Shown piece after piece: positions 21,801-34,800 of a stretch of DNA of 64,000 nt. This DNA comes from Cornus controversa (Eukaryota > Streptophyta > Magnoliopsida > Cornales > Cornaceae): NCBI GenBank assembly GCA_026545225.1, contig CM048845.1, forward strand, positions 94,552,533 to 94,616,532, written 5' to 3'. Numbering within the stretch: the first letter of the stretch is position 1; the number at the start of each line of letters is the position of its first letter. The notes beneath the pieces are model-generated. The model saw only the letters and a list, made by a program, of their open reading frames with translations. It was not told the origin of the DNA and made no database searches. A program made the translations under genes and the position numbers.

Positions 21801-24800
21801 GGAATTTGAGACACAATTCCTAACACAGAAAAATAAATATCGTGTTTTCTAATTTAGACTTTAGACAACTATTCCATATCAAACCATAGTTCATAATATA
21901 AAGGTATTAATAATAAAGCCTCACCATGATCCAACCACATTAAGTTCGAAAACAGAAGTATAATAGTCCTCACTGCAATCTCTCAAAATAATCTGAAATA
22001 CCAACTAAAATACATGACGACACTGCTGCCAAGATCTGCCACACTTGGGCCACTGGAGCATTACCTAAAAGAATGTTATGGAGTGAGCTTCTCAACAAGT
22101 TCATATCCCAAAAAATGAAATCTTACTCTATTCCAATAACAATTGTGTAGGTATATGCGTGATGCTATGTGATATTTCTATATTATAGAAATATATAGCT
22201 TAACACGTAACTTCATATCTTTTATCAACTTGTGTTAATTCACTTGATAAATGTTGAACTTCCAGTATAGCAATTTCTTTAACATCCTTTCCCTTTTTAA
22301 TTCCTTATGTAAGGAAGGTGATTCATTCTCAGGTAATATACACTTCAAACTTTCAATTAGTAGATAGGGAACATATCTAACCTTTAAACAATAGATAGGG
22401 AATACATCCAACTTCTCGTTCGTAGGTATTGACCATATCCGACCTTTCAATAGGAGGTAGTGAATACATCAAACCTCCAACCTTCCATATCAAAACCATA
22501 TGTAATGACTAATGAGAGGCTGAATGCTGAGAGGTGGAGAGATATTAGGATGGTTAGAGATATTCACGTTCTTACTTTAAATTTCAAAGTCTGAGTTATA
22601 TCTGCTCTAATATGATAATGCTCATATGTGTGTGTATACACATTTCATCCATTAAGATATTTCTATACTATTATTTTTATTATCATTATATATATATTGA
22701 CAGTGTTGAAGTCAACACAGTCTCTCTCTTTCTAGAACATTCTCTCTCTCCGAAAATATCTTCCTCTCTCCGTTTATCTCTCTTTATGGAAACTTTTCTC
22801 TAGATCTCTCTCTCACCGACTCATATGAGTGGCTGGGATTTGTTCGTAAAGTCGGTTGCTACCGACTTAGTGCACTATAAATAGGAGACCCTGGGTCTCC
22901 CATTATGTGTAACAAACAAAACAGCAAGGGTTGTGTGTGTGTGATACAAGACTTGTGTATGAGTGAGCAAGTTCCTAGTGTGTGAAGTGAGAATACAAAT
23001 ATAGTGCGAGTGAGAGAAAGTTAAGGTGTTTGTGTCCACACACTCTTGTGTGTGAGTGTGAGTTTCTCGTGTGTGAGTGTATACATCAAAGCTACTTTTG
23101 AGCACTTTGTATATTGTTATAAAGAGAAATATATTAAATAAAATATATATTTTCTCTTGCAACTCGTGTTAAAGCTTCCGCTATGCTCAACAATTTTGTA
23201 TCAGAGACAAACGGTTAGGGACCGCCTAGACAAAGTGTTTGCTGAATACTAGACGGTTAGGGACCGCCTAGACGAAGTGCTGCCAGTGAATCGTAAGTAC
23301 ACACAGTCTGAGATTGCGCAAAGCAGATTGGTCTGGGACCAAGCTTGATAAGGTACGTCATCACTATGGACTATGGCAGACTCGACTAATGTAATTGGTG
23401 GGATTACGTAACTTCATCATGCCAATTATGAAATTTGGAGCACTTGTATAATGTCCTATTTGAAAGGACAAGATCATGTGTGATAGTTGGTGGTAGCAAC
23501 ACTACACCACCTCCCAGTGAGAATGCAGAGGCATTACGGAAATGGAAAATCAAATCGGGAAAGGCGATGTATGCACTTGAGATATTAGTGGATCCCAATT
23601 TATTGGGATACATTAAGTTTGCAAGGATACCATAGGACTCTTGGGACACTCTTGCCTCACTCTTCTCGAAGACAAATGATGCTCGTCTTCAAATGTTGGA
23701 GAACGAGTTAATGACCATCACACAACAAGGTATGTCAATTACTTAATATTTTAAGAAAATAAAAGATTTATGCTGTGAAATATTGTTATTGGATCTTGAA
23801 TAAAAAATTAGCGAGCAAAGGACGAGGAGGATAATTATTTATGGCCTAAAGCCCGAATATAATGGATTTATTATGGCGATACGTGGTTGGCCAACTCAAC
23901 CCATTTTCGTTGACCTAGAAAACTTGTTGGCCAACCAGGAGACCCTAAACAAACAGATGAGTGGGGTCTCGCTAAAAGGAGAGAGGAAGCACTCTTTAGT
24001 AATAGAATAAGAGGGAGAGCTAGAGGACAAAATGCAGCAAAAAGCTTGCATGAAGAGAAAAGCTCACGTCAGCAAGAGAGAATCTCATGGCAACAGAAGA
24101 GAAGCTCTCGCACAAAGAGAGCCCAACCAAATGGACAAAAATATGGGCAATGCTTTGAGGATTCCAGGAGGCGTGACATGGAGTGCTTCAAATGTGGCAA
24201 GAAAGGCCACTATGCTAGGGACGAATGGCATAAGAAGAACTCAGTAGAAGGAAACCTGGTTACATCTAATAGCCAGGAAATTAACTGTGAAGAAGAATGG
24301 ATCTTTGACGGATCTTTCTCGGTGTTTGAGCCAACCAAAACAGATTATTTAGAAGAAGAGACTCGAGAGATAAAACCTAAACTTGTTGAGGGAATCAAAG
24401 AAGAGTCACAGACAGAAGAGGTAGTGGTTGCGCTATCAACCACAGAAGTGGTGACTGAAGAACCAAAGGAAGCAACAACTGAGCCTGTAGCTGCTAATGA
24501 ACTGGTCACTTCTGAAGTCGAAGCTCGAGGCCAAGTTGTGACTAAGGAAGTTGCAGAGGAAGCTGAATTGGAGAATGAATAGTCAATAAAAATAAAGGCA
24601 GAAAAAGAGATTGAAACACTGACAAAAAACCATACGTGGGATTTAGTGCCTGAATCCACAGTAGCAACATTGCCCGATACCAAGGACTTGGAAGATAAGA
24701 CACATGAGAAGATGGGGGAGCAACCTCGAGAACAAGCATTACTCCTAAGTCCAGAAGTTATTGATGAATCGACAGGATACAAAGAATTGGAGAAGAGTCC

Positions 24801-27201
24801 ATCAAGGACACCAAGCCCATCGCAGAATGGCATACATCATAGATCGCCAACAGAAGCATGTACTAATGAAGAAAAAGAACAAAAGAACCCAACCAACAGC
24901 CACAACTTAGAAGGTCGACCAGGCAACGAAAGCCTAACCCAAAGTATGCAAATGTTTCCTTTGTCGAGGATGTTGTACGAGAACCCATGACATTTGAAGA
25001 AGTTTTACAGCTCACAAAGGTTTAAGAGTTACGAGATCAATTTGGCATGATTACCTAAGAAGCATTTAAAGAGAGAGTCAGTGTTGAGGGAGAGTGTTGG
25101 AGTCAACACAGTCTCTCTCTTTTTGGAACATTCTCTTTCTCTGGAAATATCCTCCTCTCTCTGGATATCTCTCTTTATCGAAACTTTTCTCTAGATCTCT
25201 CTCTCACCGACTCATATGAGTGGATGAGATTTGTTTGTAAAGTCGGTTGCAACCGACTTAGTGCACTATAAATAGGAGACCCTTGGTCTCCCATTATGTG
25301 TAACAAACAAAACAGCAAGTGTTGTGTGTGATACAAGACTTGTGTATGAGTGAATGAGTTCCTAGTGTGTGAAGTGAGGATACAAATATATAGTGTGAGT
25401 GAGAGAAAGTTAAGGTGTTTGTATCCACACCCTCTCTTTTGTGTGAGTGTGAGTTTCTCTTGTGTGTGTGTATACATCAAAGCTACTTGTGAGCACTTTG
25501 TATATTGTTGTAAAGAGAAATATATTACATAAAATATATATTTTCTCTTGCAACTCTTGTGTCAACACTTCCGTTGTGCTCGATAGACGGTTGTCACAAT
25601 AAAAATATTCGTGCATCTTGACAATTCTTAAAAATTTACCATGAACAAGCTTAAATTTCATGAAAAAAAATATAAGAATTAAGATAAATATTTAGAGTGC
25701 ATAAAATTTGAAAAGCTCCCTCTAATAATTTTGTAACACATTACCCTCACAAAAGCAAAAAAATTATTGGCATGAGAGCCTCCATTTTTTATTATTACTA
25801 CATAGCACTAACTATAATAGATAATTATCATATTAGATGTAGAACTTAAGATGGAAATAAAGTTCATGAATGATCGTTTATATGTAAACATACATTTCAT
25901 GAAAATACAGAACTCCATACGAAAAAGGATTCTACTTTAAAATACTTCGGCTATTTGACATGAAAGGTTATGCAACAGAGCCTATAACATAGAGAAAAAA
26001 ACAAAAATGAGTATTGAGATAAGTGAAGATAAGAGACTGATCTGTTTGAAGAAAACTAGCCTAGTTTTAGAGGTGGAATTTAAAGTTGATGGTTATAAGT
26101 GAAGATAAGGGACTGATCTGTTTGAAGCAAACTAACTTAGTTTTAGAGGCAGAGATTAAAGTTGATGGTTTGAAGCAAAATTTTTCCGCCTTTCCACCAC
26201 ATGTCATAGCAAAATCATCGTCTGAAAGGAAAATTGAGTAGGGGAAAGGAAACAATGCAGGGCCCATATTAGTTAAGGTGATGAACCAAATGGCCAAAAT
26301 CTGTTGTTAAAGTAGTTGTCTATTTTAGAGCAGTTAGTTTAAAGCAGATATTCGTTGTCTTATTTAGGCCATTTAATTGGATTTTTTTGGTCTTTGTTTT
26401 ATAATATTATTCGAGTCTCAGATCCTAGTTTATAGAAAAGAGTAGAAGAGTCACATTATAAGGTTGTAAGGTAGGTTCAGTAAAATCTGGATTCAACTCA
26501 AGATCTCTCATGATTCTTGAGATCTTACAAGGATTAAACATGGATTCTAATTTCTATCCTACTGGGTTCTTGCGGGATCAGAATTGATTTGGTACCTTTG
26601 AATCGTAAAATTGTAGGATCATAAGATTCGAATTAGGATTTTAACAACCATATTTACATGTGTCCAAACTGGTATTAGAACGTGGGTATCGGTGTTCCAC
26701 CATCATTTCAATTAGCCAGTCTTGGATGGGGAGAAATGTCCTACACTTGGTCAAAATTAATCATTGAGACTTTCCAGGACTTGCAACTTATTGTAGAATG
26801 CATGAACTAGGTCAGCTACCTTTTGCCAGTATCATTTTTTGTCCTGTAATGATGCGGTGTAGTCATGATTGCTTTTAAATTTTCATTTGATTAGAATGTA
26901 TGCACATTGATAATCTTGATAGTATTTCTTGTTCAGCACCTTGTGTGATCCATACTTGAACATATTCCGTGGTATCATCCCACCACTTGGAGGATTGGAT
27001 CTTTCTCCTATACTGGCTTTCCTTGTTCTAAATGCCTTTACAAGCGCTGCTGCTGCACTTCCTGCTGAACTTCCATCAACAGGAATATCTCAGGACATAC
27101 GATTTTCTAATACAGCAGTTTCTCATCTTACTACATCAGAGAAGAAATGGATGAGAAGGCTTTTTGGAAGCAGGTCAAAGAGCTCCCCCAGTGACATTTA
27201 G
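18851..27201 (+). CDS. YLMG2: YGGT-family (YlmG homologue) chloroplast membrane protein, YLMG2 type
   Basis: Three exons join in phase: 18851-19144, 20566-20765 and 26937-27201, giving 252 aa. The first 100 residues are a Ser/Pro/His-rich plastid-targeting and linker region. Exons 2 and 3 form the YGGT domain: a hydrophobic helix around NIYNTLLVVRLVLTWFP, then the DPYLNIFRGIIPPLGGLDLSP signature, then a second helix (ILAFLVLNAF). The C-terminus is basic and Ser-rich. In plants YlmG proteins act in thylakoid or plastid nucleoid organisation; the exact role of the YLMG2 branch is not settled. Intron 2 is 6.2 kb and hosts two LTR insertions. The gene is divergent from PAA2, as are the Arabidopsis counterparts in my recollection. 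A slightly earlier ATG at 18784 is in another frame. Confidence 0.9.
19392..19480 (+). mobile_element. Decayed tRNA-derived SINE head
   Basis: GTTAGCTCATTTGGTA (A box) and CTAGGTTTCAATCG (B box) are spaced about 50 bases apart, as in a tRNA-type Pol III promoter. No tail or target duplication can be seen, so it is an old remnant in YLMG2 intron 1. Confidence 0.45.
20246..20513. repeat. Imperfect tandem duplication of about 130 bp
   Basis: Two successive units each contain TTGGACAATCA, GCAGTATTTCCTTGAGAAAT, a TATGAGTTG block and ATCTATCTGCTCTATAATRA. The second copy ends 50 bases before the acceptor of YLMG2 exon 2, so the intron's 3' end has been expanded. Confidence 0.8.
21417..21825 (-). 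mobile_element. Solo LTR, about 409 bp
   Basis: On the minus strand it starts TGTTAGGAATTGTGTCTC, has a CTCTATAAATAGAGG TATA box (near 21680 on plus) and ends near ATTCCCATCA. It is homologous in its first 60 bp to the LTR at 34801-35144. The flanks CAGAC and CAGAA match at 4 of 5 bases. A (CA)n run lies at 21464-21486. It is in YLMG2 intron 2, antisense to the gene. The left boundary could also lie about 20 bases further in. Confidence 0.6.
22704..23192 (+). repeat. 5' LTR of the gag-only copia-type element
   Basis: Paired with 25095-25585. It contains a TATA box near 22877 and long GT-rich runs after the presumed transcription start. A 57-bp tandem duplication (GGTTAGGGACCGCCTAGAC at 23212 and 23253) lies just downstream, next to the primer-binding site. 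Confidence 0.85.
23374..24582 (+). pseudogene. Degenerate copia gag with altered CCHC zinc knuckle, plus acidic tail
   Basis: A gag-like start (MADSTN..., 23374) runs into a stop at about 23409. The homologous reading resumes through NYEIW and YLKGQD, then a GKAMYAL block and an ENELMTI block in shifting frames. From 24046 a 178-codon frame is open. It carries a nucleic-acid-binding knuckle CFKCGKKGHYARDEW, in which the last Cys expected by the CX2CX4HX4C pattern is Glu. A Glu/Thr/Val-rich acidic tail follows and ends at 24582. Past the stop, the frame at about 24600 reads TLTKNHTWDLVP, resembling the start of a copia reverse transcriptase. Confidence 0.8.
25095..25585 (+). repeat. 3' LTR of the gag-only copia-type element
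   Basis: A near copy of 22704-23192. The terminal dinucleotide has decayed to TA instead of CA. Confidence 0.85.
26022..26170. repeat. Tandem duplication of about 73 bp
   Basis: AAGTGAAGATAAGRGACTGA and TTAGTTTTAGAGG...TTAAAGTTGATGG occur twice in direct succession, with a few substitutions, in YLMG2 intron 2. Confidence 0.85.
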
Positions 27202-28694
27202 GTCATTGAGTTTGTTTCTGCACTTGCTATTTCAACTTTATGGTTTCTCAACTGTGCTAGCTTCCTCTCTCAACAATTTGTGTATTATCTGAAATTGAGT
27301 GTTAGGCATCTCCCGGCAATGTTCTTGACTTCCAAGCTCTTTAAGTGTATAATTCTTTTATCATATAATGATGATAGCTATATGTAATTTTTATAAAAAA
27401 ATTGTATTAATCAGTAATCACTATTATTTTGTACAACATTGAGATCAGGTCTATAGCTCATGGTTATTGTTCATGCTGAGTGTGGACACACCACTTATTT
27501 TACCACTAATTGAAGCCTGTTACTCTGAAGCCACTGCAATGAACATGTGCTTGGTTGTTCTCTAATGATGACTGAAACCACTACTACTCGGAAGGGATAA
27601 ATTTCTAATGAAAAATGTCAACTGATTTGGTAGAATTTTATGTATTTAGTTCTATTAACAGGCACCTTTGGGCTGTTAAGCTGTCACTGACATGTTTTTT
27701 CTTCTGCCCAATCCTCAAAGCTTTAAGCTCAGGTTATTATTTTCCGGTGTAGAACAGATAATCTCTGCTGCATAGGCGGTAGTTACCTTGTGCAATCCTT
27801 CCAGTCCCCATCCCAACCCAAAGATAAGAAAGGATTGTACGTTTCTTTAGCCTATTATGCACTGTGACAATTATATTCCTATGAATGCTAATGGTGCTGC
27901 ACATGGACTAGCTCAGTTGGCTTTTAATTGCAACTTCTAGTAGACAAAGGTTGGTCCAGTAGGAAGTTGGATTAGTCAGTTTATGACTTGAGGAAGGCAT
28001 AGTTCAACTATCAAGAGTGAGGCAAATGAATTGTCTTCTAACATTCTGCTCCGTCTCTGCTCATCCCGTGAATGCACTGGAGATGGCAAGGACAGCTAAT
28101 TTACTTTGTATGATTTGTTGTGTCTCAGTGACCTTGAGTGCAGAGTGCATAACTGCAATCATCTTTAGGCATATCTTGACTTCATTTCAGGAAGTCGGTG
28201 CACCTTCAATAAGCACTATGAGAATTCATGTTGACGCTTTTAGCATCAGATTCCAGGTAAGTATGCAACCAACATCTACTAAATATTTTATTTAATGGAG
28301 AATGATTTTCTCTCTTTGTGCAACTTTATTCACATCCACTTCTTTTAAAAGTCCAAAACTTGGTGAATAAGCTGTACTTATAATCTTCTGGAAGGATTCC
28401 CTATGTAGGAAGGTGAAGGTCACTGTTGTAAGCACTTTCATATAGATTATAACTGTTGTATTGAACCATACCTTAACAGATCTGCACTAAAAGATCAATC
28501 AAATCATATGCTAATTTCAAAATATATTCCAAAATTTGACGAGCAAGAGATTGAGACAGATGATCACATCCTTTAGCAAAAGGTTCTTCTCTTACCACTT
28601 GCATGTTACTGTATTAACCGGCAGCGATAAAGAAGATTCGAAGCACTTGACATCATTAAGAGGCTGGTAGTTTCTCCTTAGAATTTGTTCCTGA
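27202..28694. other. Intergenic region downstream of the YLMG2-type gene
   Basis: It holds the 3' untranslated region of the YGGT gene and probably the promoter and leader of the 118-aa gene. A 92-codon frame at 28017-28295 has no recognisable domain and no exon-like company, so I do not call it. No transposon was recognised. Confidence 0.5.
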
Positions 28695-29051
28695 ATGGAG
28701 CAGGGAGCTATCTGCAAGAGTGGTAATAGGTTTTTATCATATGAGAGGCTGGCGGCCATAGTCTTGGCCCTTGTAGCTGTGGTCTCACCTCTCTATATTG
28801 ACAGGACACCAGAAGTTGAGCTAGAGATTGATGAGCAACCCATCAATGTTTCCTCTTATCTGCCTCTACTGCTATTTGTTCTGCTGCTCATCGCCATCAC
28901 TTTGTCGTGTTGCCTGGAACGTGGCTTTACCAGGTTCGATCCTTACTGGATCCACAGAGCTGGCGGTTCTTCGTATGGGATTATCATAATTCTTGTGCTT
29001 CTTGCATTGGTTTTGAAGTGTAAAGCTTCTGCAGAGAACTGGGAGGGTTAA
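28695..29051 (+). CDS. Small membrane protein of unknown function, 118 aa
   Basis: An intact frame with three hydrophobic segments, about residues 18-34, 55-74 and 92-110, each of membrane-spanning length. An acidic loop (EVELEIDEQ) lies between the first two and a RFDPYWIHR motif with a Gly/Ser stretch lies before the third. The C-terminus is short and ends NWEG. The composition is coding-like and not low-complexity. I do not recognise the family; a plant-specific small transmembrane protein is most likely. It is in the same direction as its neighbours on both sides, with 0.7 kb to the next start. Untranslated first exons may lie upstream. Confidence 0.7.
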   Translation: MEQGAICKSGNRFLSYERLAAIVLALVAVVSPLYIDRTPEVELEIDEQPINVSSYLPLLLFVLLLIAITLSCCLERGFTRFDPYWIHRAGGSSYGIIIILVLLALVLKCKASAENWEG

Positions 29052-29788
29052 GCAGATGTGAGATCTCTCTGACTTGCAATTCATAATTGTATTAACTTGA
29101 TTATCAATACATGGAGGTTGTAGAGTTGTACTTGATGTTAAGCGTATGTTGGGAAGTTGATACACATTCTCTCTTTTTGTTTATAAAAAATAGTTGCAGC
29201 TTACCCAATAATACCATCAAATACATAAACTTTTTTCCCCCTACAAACATATAATTTTCTGATTTTGCTATCCATGTCAGATGGAGGAGATTGTATATAT
29301 AGAATTTGGAGTAGAAAATCATGCGTTGCTTCATCCATTGCATCAAGCACGTAAAGACTCACTACGATTTTCTGACTCACATCAGTCCAACATGAAATGG
29401 AGCGAATCGAAAGCTGATCCATGTAAATCCAAGTCTATATCCATATTTCAATATTAGGGACGATATCCAAAATTCAAATCTGAGCGTAAAATATCTTATG
29501 AACAGTTGAAGATAATCCATATCAACCCATATAATCAAATGGAATCTATATAGCCCATTTAAAATGAACTCAGTTTGGATCGGATAGTAAATCCATTACA
29601 TTTTGTACCAACCTACGCCCAGATCCAGTCTGGACCTGAAAAAATCCATATTCTATGCAAGGGTAAGATTGTAATTCAATTTAGCACGAAAGAAAAAGAC
29701 ATGGCAGAGAAACGGATAAGAGTCGCCTTTCCTCCCACCGGCGGGAGAGGAAAATAAATAAGAGAAAGTTGTCCCCAGTAGTAAAGTA
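29052..29788. other. Intergenic region between the 118-aa gene and the putative lumen-protein gene
   Basis: AT-rich and non-coding, with no repeats I recognise. It must contain the 3' end of the upstream gene and the promoter of the downstream gene. The 29575-29757 frame is in promoter position and is not called. Confidence 0.5.
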
Positions 29789-30838
29789 ATGTCGATCTCT
29801 AATTCTCAGTCTGTTAGCTTTTCTGGTTCGCCCCTTCTTCCTTCTCTTTCTCGTCAGCCAAACGTCACGTCCAAAAGGAACACTCAGTGTTCGAGAGTGA
29901 GGTGCGCATCGTCCCCCCCAAAAGGGCGGGAGAGCAGGCGATTGGTCTCCGTCTCTCTTCTACTACTACTCTCTCTCCCTAAAAGTAACGCCTCTTTCTC
30001 ATCTCTTTCTTTCATTAGTATCTTACGTTAATTCACACTCCAATATGCAACTTTCAATATATGTGCATGTGTGCTTACTATGGAACACATCTCTATATAA
30101 ATAAGCCTATAGATAGGCATATATACACACCCTTAGACACTTTCATAATCAAGACACCCTTTTGTGTCTCACATACAATTTCTTTTTTCCTTTCGTGGGT
30201 AAAGTGGAAAAAAATTATAGAGGAAGAAAATATGTACAATGGAATCAAGTGGGGGCATACCCCCACCGTACAAGAGTGTCACATACATTTGCTTATATAC
30301 ATGCTTGTATGCATATTCATGTGAAAATTTATATAAACCTTACCCTAATCATAACCATGTTTATACAAATATAAATAATTAAAGAGACATATCTGGATCC
30401 ATGAGGGTAGAATATAAAAACGTCCTTCTGGTGGGACTCTCTACTCTTTACCTTAAGTTGCTAAGTCTAATGGGGAGACTGGAACTACAATTTGAGTGAA
30501 AGTAGGGACTAACCCATATATTATATATATATACACTTTAAGCAACCCTAACCCATTAAGGATTGATACCAAAAAGATTCACACTTGTCAGAAAATCTCA
30601 TACTAATGCTAAGCAAGCTGGCGTAGCTAAGGTGCACCAAGCTCAATAGACTTTAGTAATCACAATCAAATATCCGATCAACTCTTTGTACCTTCAAGCA
30701 TTCCAACCAATCTGATTTTTCGCAAACCAAAATATAATGACTATGCTAGCCCACATATTTTTATAAAAATTCTTACGTTGTATACACGTGAGTCTGAATG
30801 AAAAATATATATTTGTGACTAAAAGCATGCTTATATGT

Positions 30839-30880
<42 letters not shown>

Positions 30881-31837
30881 ATTTTGTCAGCATTTGAAAG
30901 TTATTCAACTTTAATGAAACTGTGGAATCATTGAAAAAGATTATTTGTTCTTGTAAAAGCTTTTATTTTAAAAATATTGGAAAATATAAAACATTTTATG
31001 TCAAAAGAATTGAAGCATTATTTTCAATTGGAGGCATTGAGATTCTATGCATCCCTTTTTTATCCTTGTGACTTTTTTATTATTTTTTCTTAAACACTTT
31101 GTTACAAAGACCATAAAGCAATTGCATTTTCTTTTTCAGCAGATGCCATCGCTGCCAGCATTTTTGACAAGTATGTAAAAAGGTATTGACTGACCCCCTT
31201 TTTTATTAAAAAAAAATATTTTTATATATTTTTGTTGTTGAATGATCAACAAATATTGAAATTGCAGTTGTCCTTGTAGGTTGTAATCTTTAATTATGAC
31301 CATTATGGAGTGGACAATTTTGGTTCAACAATTTTCTTTTGGGTGGTTGGTAGGGGGAAGAAGGGTATTCTGATTTTCTATTTTCAGAATTAGTTGATTT
31401 TTGAAGGTGGTCGCAATCACATTTGAGTCTGAGCAGAGGTCCAAACACCTTTCAGCTGACTGATGGTTAATGACTACAGAAGTTTGGCAGTCTACTACCT
31501 CAGGAACTTTGGCAGCCTACACATTTACGATTATCTTGATTGTGCTGTTTCAGCCGATTTGCCTTGTCAAACAATCAATTTTGTTCCACTTTCAATGAGA
31601 ACAGGAGTACTTCTGTTTAGATCATCATTCTATTGTCATCTGTCTGACCAACCCTTTTAATTGGTTTAAATCTTTCATCACTTGGTATCATGAAGCTTCA
31701 ATTCATGTTAACTGGTGTAATACAGGATTTCTGTATTTATACATTTTTTCACAATGTGAAAAATGTATCTTTCTGTTTTTTGTTGAAACGTATGCATCAG
31801 CAACAAGTAGGATATCCTAACTTACCTTCTACTGAAA

Positions 31838-31868
<31 letters not shown>

Positions 31869-34800
31869 GGATATCCTGATGTTTAGATGGGGCTTGGGGT
31901 TCTGTTTGAGTCCTCAGGCTCAGGCTCACTGGAAACTATTGTGTGCTTTATGATGATTTGTACTGTTTCTAATTCCTGCTTTATGATGATTTCTTCTGTT
32001 TCTAATCCTTCTTAAAATGTATTAACTAGAAAAAAGCTTGATCCGCTAGAGGCTTATGTACCTGCTATTATATTGACTCAGTTGCAGTTTAAAGATTTAG
32101 GTAATGACTATTCTTTTGCTTCACCAGTTTCTTGCTTAATGGAATTCTCAACTTAGGGTTCAGTGCTAGATGTGAGGTGTTTTATATTATTGTATCATAT
32201 TATATAGTATTTCGGTTCATTTATGACTTATCTCAATGCTTCATACGTGTGTACGTGGTGCACTCAAATTACTCTGTTTTAGGAATTTATATATGATTAT
32301 TTTATAATTGATTGTCACGCGTCATAATGCCCTGATTGGACTGCAGATTCATAACCTAAGTAGCCAAAGGGAATGTTTACATTCCCATACACTACAAAAA
32401 AGTGAAGGCTATGGTTGACAATGTGTGTGTTTGTTTTCTTCACTTTCATAAACAAATTTATTTGATCCTTTACCCCAAATAAATGGCTGATTTTTATCCA
32501 GCTTTGTTTTTTTTTCTCTTTTTGTGAGTTTTTTTGTTTGTTGAGATGATACAAAGAAGGCGATGACTTTCTGTTTTTAATATGTTTATGTGCTTATATC
32601 CTCACTTCAAAGAACACAGATCCTATTTTTGCCTCTCTTTTTTCCTTAATTATTTCTTGATAGTTCCAATATGTTTCATGTGATCTCTATCACATCTCAC
32701 ACGAGATGCAAGTTTATTTGAGATTTCTAGAAAATATGAACAATTTGCTTGATCCTTTTCTTCTGTTATAGGGAAAACCCTGGAAGTTGATCAACCGCAA
32801 TATGCTGCCTGCCGGAGTATATTACGTTCTGGCCCTGCAGCATCCCTTCGTGTAAATATTCGAGCAGTAAGTTGATATTTTTTCATGAAACTTCTCTTTC
32901 CATTCTCTCCATTACAAGTTGCTTCTAATTGTCTTGTTAGTCTGTGATAATAAAGCTGATTAATTTGGATTGGTCATGGACTCATGAATGGTTGGAACAT
33001 TTTCAAACCATTGGTTAGAGGAATATTTTTCGTGCATTGTGGCAAAAAGAGTAAAATTAAAATTTTATAGGAATCACTTTTGATTGGGAGATTAGCTTTT
33101 TATGATAACTTTGGTGGATATAAGGTGCATATTTGATCGTTCATTTCAGAAGTTCATTTTTGGACCATCGAGTTCATTGGACATTTTCTTGATAGCCATG
33201 TTCAGTTGTCCACAAAGCTAAGCTAAGCCTGACCGTGAGCTCTAAGTGACGAGGACTACATAATTCTTCATTAATGTGATTTTAAGGTTTAAGCCAATAT
33301 TGGAAAATTCAAGGTAAAGATTTTGAGTTTAAAAAGAGAAGCAAACTAAAGAATATGTGAATATTTCACTGAACTTGTGTTTATACAAGAAATTAATTAA
33401 GAAAATCACGATGAATAACCAATATTTTAACTAATGTTAACGGTTGTCATAACAATAATGGTTGTAGTACAATGGACGTCGGGTGTCTATCAGAGTTGTG
33501 AAGTTTTTTCCATCATCCAACTCTCCCTAAATGTATTCCCCAAGTGTATTGATGTGCATGCTTTAATTACAAAATACCACAAATTTGGGTTCTAAATAAA
33601 TTTTTATTGAATTTCTAAAGATAATTTGGTATGGTAATGAAGTTGACATTGAATTATTAGTTATCAGCAATAAAAGCTTACTAATTACTAAATTACTTTT
33701 ATGACCACAACATTTAAGCCCCTGCTAATAGGAGAATTGCTCAAGAATGGGAGCTTCCTGTGTCGGTGTTTCGCCCTCCTCCAAAACCTCCGGATCAGAT
33801 CTGATTCCAGTATATACGCTATGAACTCTGCAACTACTGCTTGAGTAACTGGAGAAGATGACAGTTGTAAAAATGGTCTTATTTTGAACTGGGGCTTGTG
33901 CCTCTTGCCACTTTTTTGTTATGCTTGGGCCTCTCACCACTTCTTTGTTATGTGTAAATGTTTGTGCAAGCCTACAGGCTTCTTTTGTAATTACTCAGCC
34001 CATTTCTTGGGCCTGCACAGTTATACCTTTCATTAACACACTTTAATTTCCGGGAAAAAAACATTCAAGCAAATCACGTAATAAAAGTTATTTAATAAAA
34101 CATGGTACAAACAATTTGATTCTAAATCAATCATGAAAAACAATATGTAAATTACATTATAATTGATTATTTGAAAACATAATTAATATATACAATTATA
34201 TGTATTATATAATATAATAATTTATGATTCTTAATTTTTTTTGCTAAGTGAGCAAGAAATTTATATGAAATATAAATGAATGTAGAAGAACAAGAGGGGA
34301 AAGTCCCTGCTAGAAGAACAACTTAACAAACAAAAGTACAAGAAAATTGGAGCTTAAAGCTACTAAGATAGAAAAGAACAATACACAAAAAACTAGTCTC
34401 GAGATCACAAGTTACAGGAGTTAAAAAAATGAAGCATAGTAGAGAGGGCTGGGAGAAGCTGCAGTCTATTACTAAAATATGAAGTCAGAAAGATTCCATT
34501 CAGATTTAATGTGCCTCTTGTTGTCATTAAGTGGAATTCTCTTTAAGGAAGAGAGTCGTCTGATGAAATCGACAATTTTTGCAGTGTTTTGCTTGACCTC
34601 CTAGTATTCATTTGTCAGTTGTCTTTTATTCATCTTTTCCCATATGTGGTAGACAATGGTAACTAAGGACAGCTAGGATAGGGTAGTTTGGAGTGATTTT
34701 CTTTTAAAGGAGGAGGAAGTCCATGAAACAATAGCATTCTAGCAGTTAATTATAACTTGGAAGCCACATTTTTTTCTTGAGACCTTGGAAGCCACATTTA

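Larger units (their letters stand above)
22704..25585 (+). mobile_element. Non-autonomous, gag-only copia-type LTR retrotransposon
   Basis: The 5' LTR at 22704-23192 (489 bp) and 3' LTR at 25095-25585 (491 bp) are close copies starting TGTTG. A TATA box (CTATAAATAGGAG) lies in each LTR. A primer-binding site (TGTATCAGAGA) starts at 23197, and a polypurine tract (GAGGGAGAG) precedes the 3' LTR. The flanks GACAG (22699-22703) and GACGG (25586-25590) are an aged 5-bp target duplication. The internal 1.9 kb has gag but no protease, integrase or RNase H; only a short vestige resembling the start of a copia reverse transcriptase remains. It lies in YLMG2 intron 2, in the same sense as the gene. Confidence 0.9.

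Noticed and set aside
24345..24833. 162-codon minus-strand ORF
   Set aside because: Shadow of the Glu/Thr/Val-rich gag tail on the plus strand; gives a Ser-rich frame with no homology.
28017..28295. 92-codon ORF upstream of the 118-aa gene
   Set aside because: No domain, irregular composition and no phase-compatible link to the next coding exon; at most an untranslated region.
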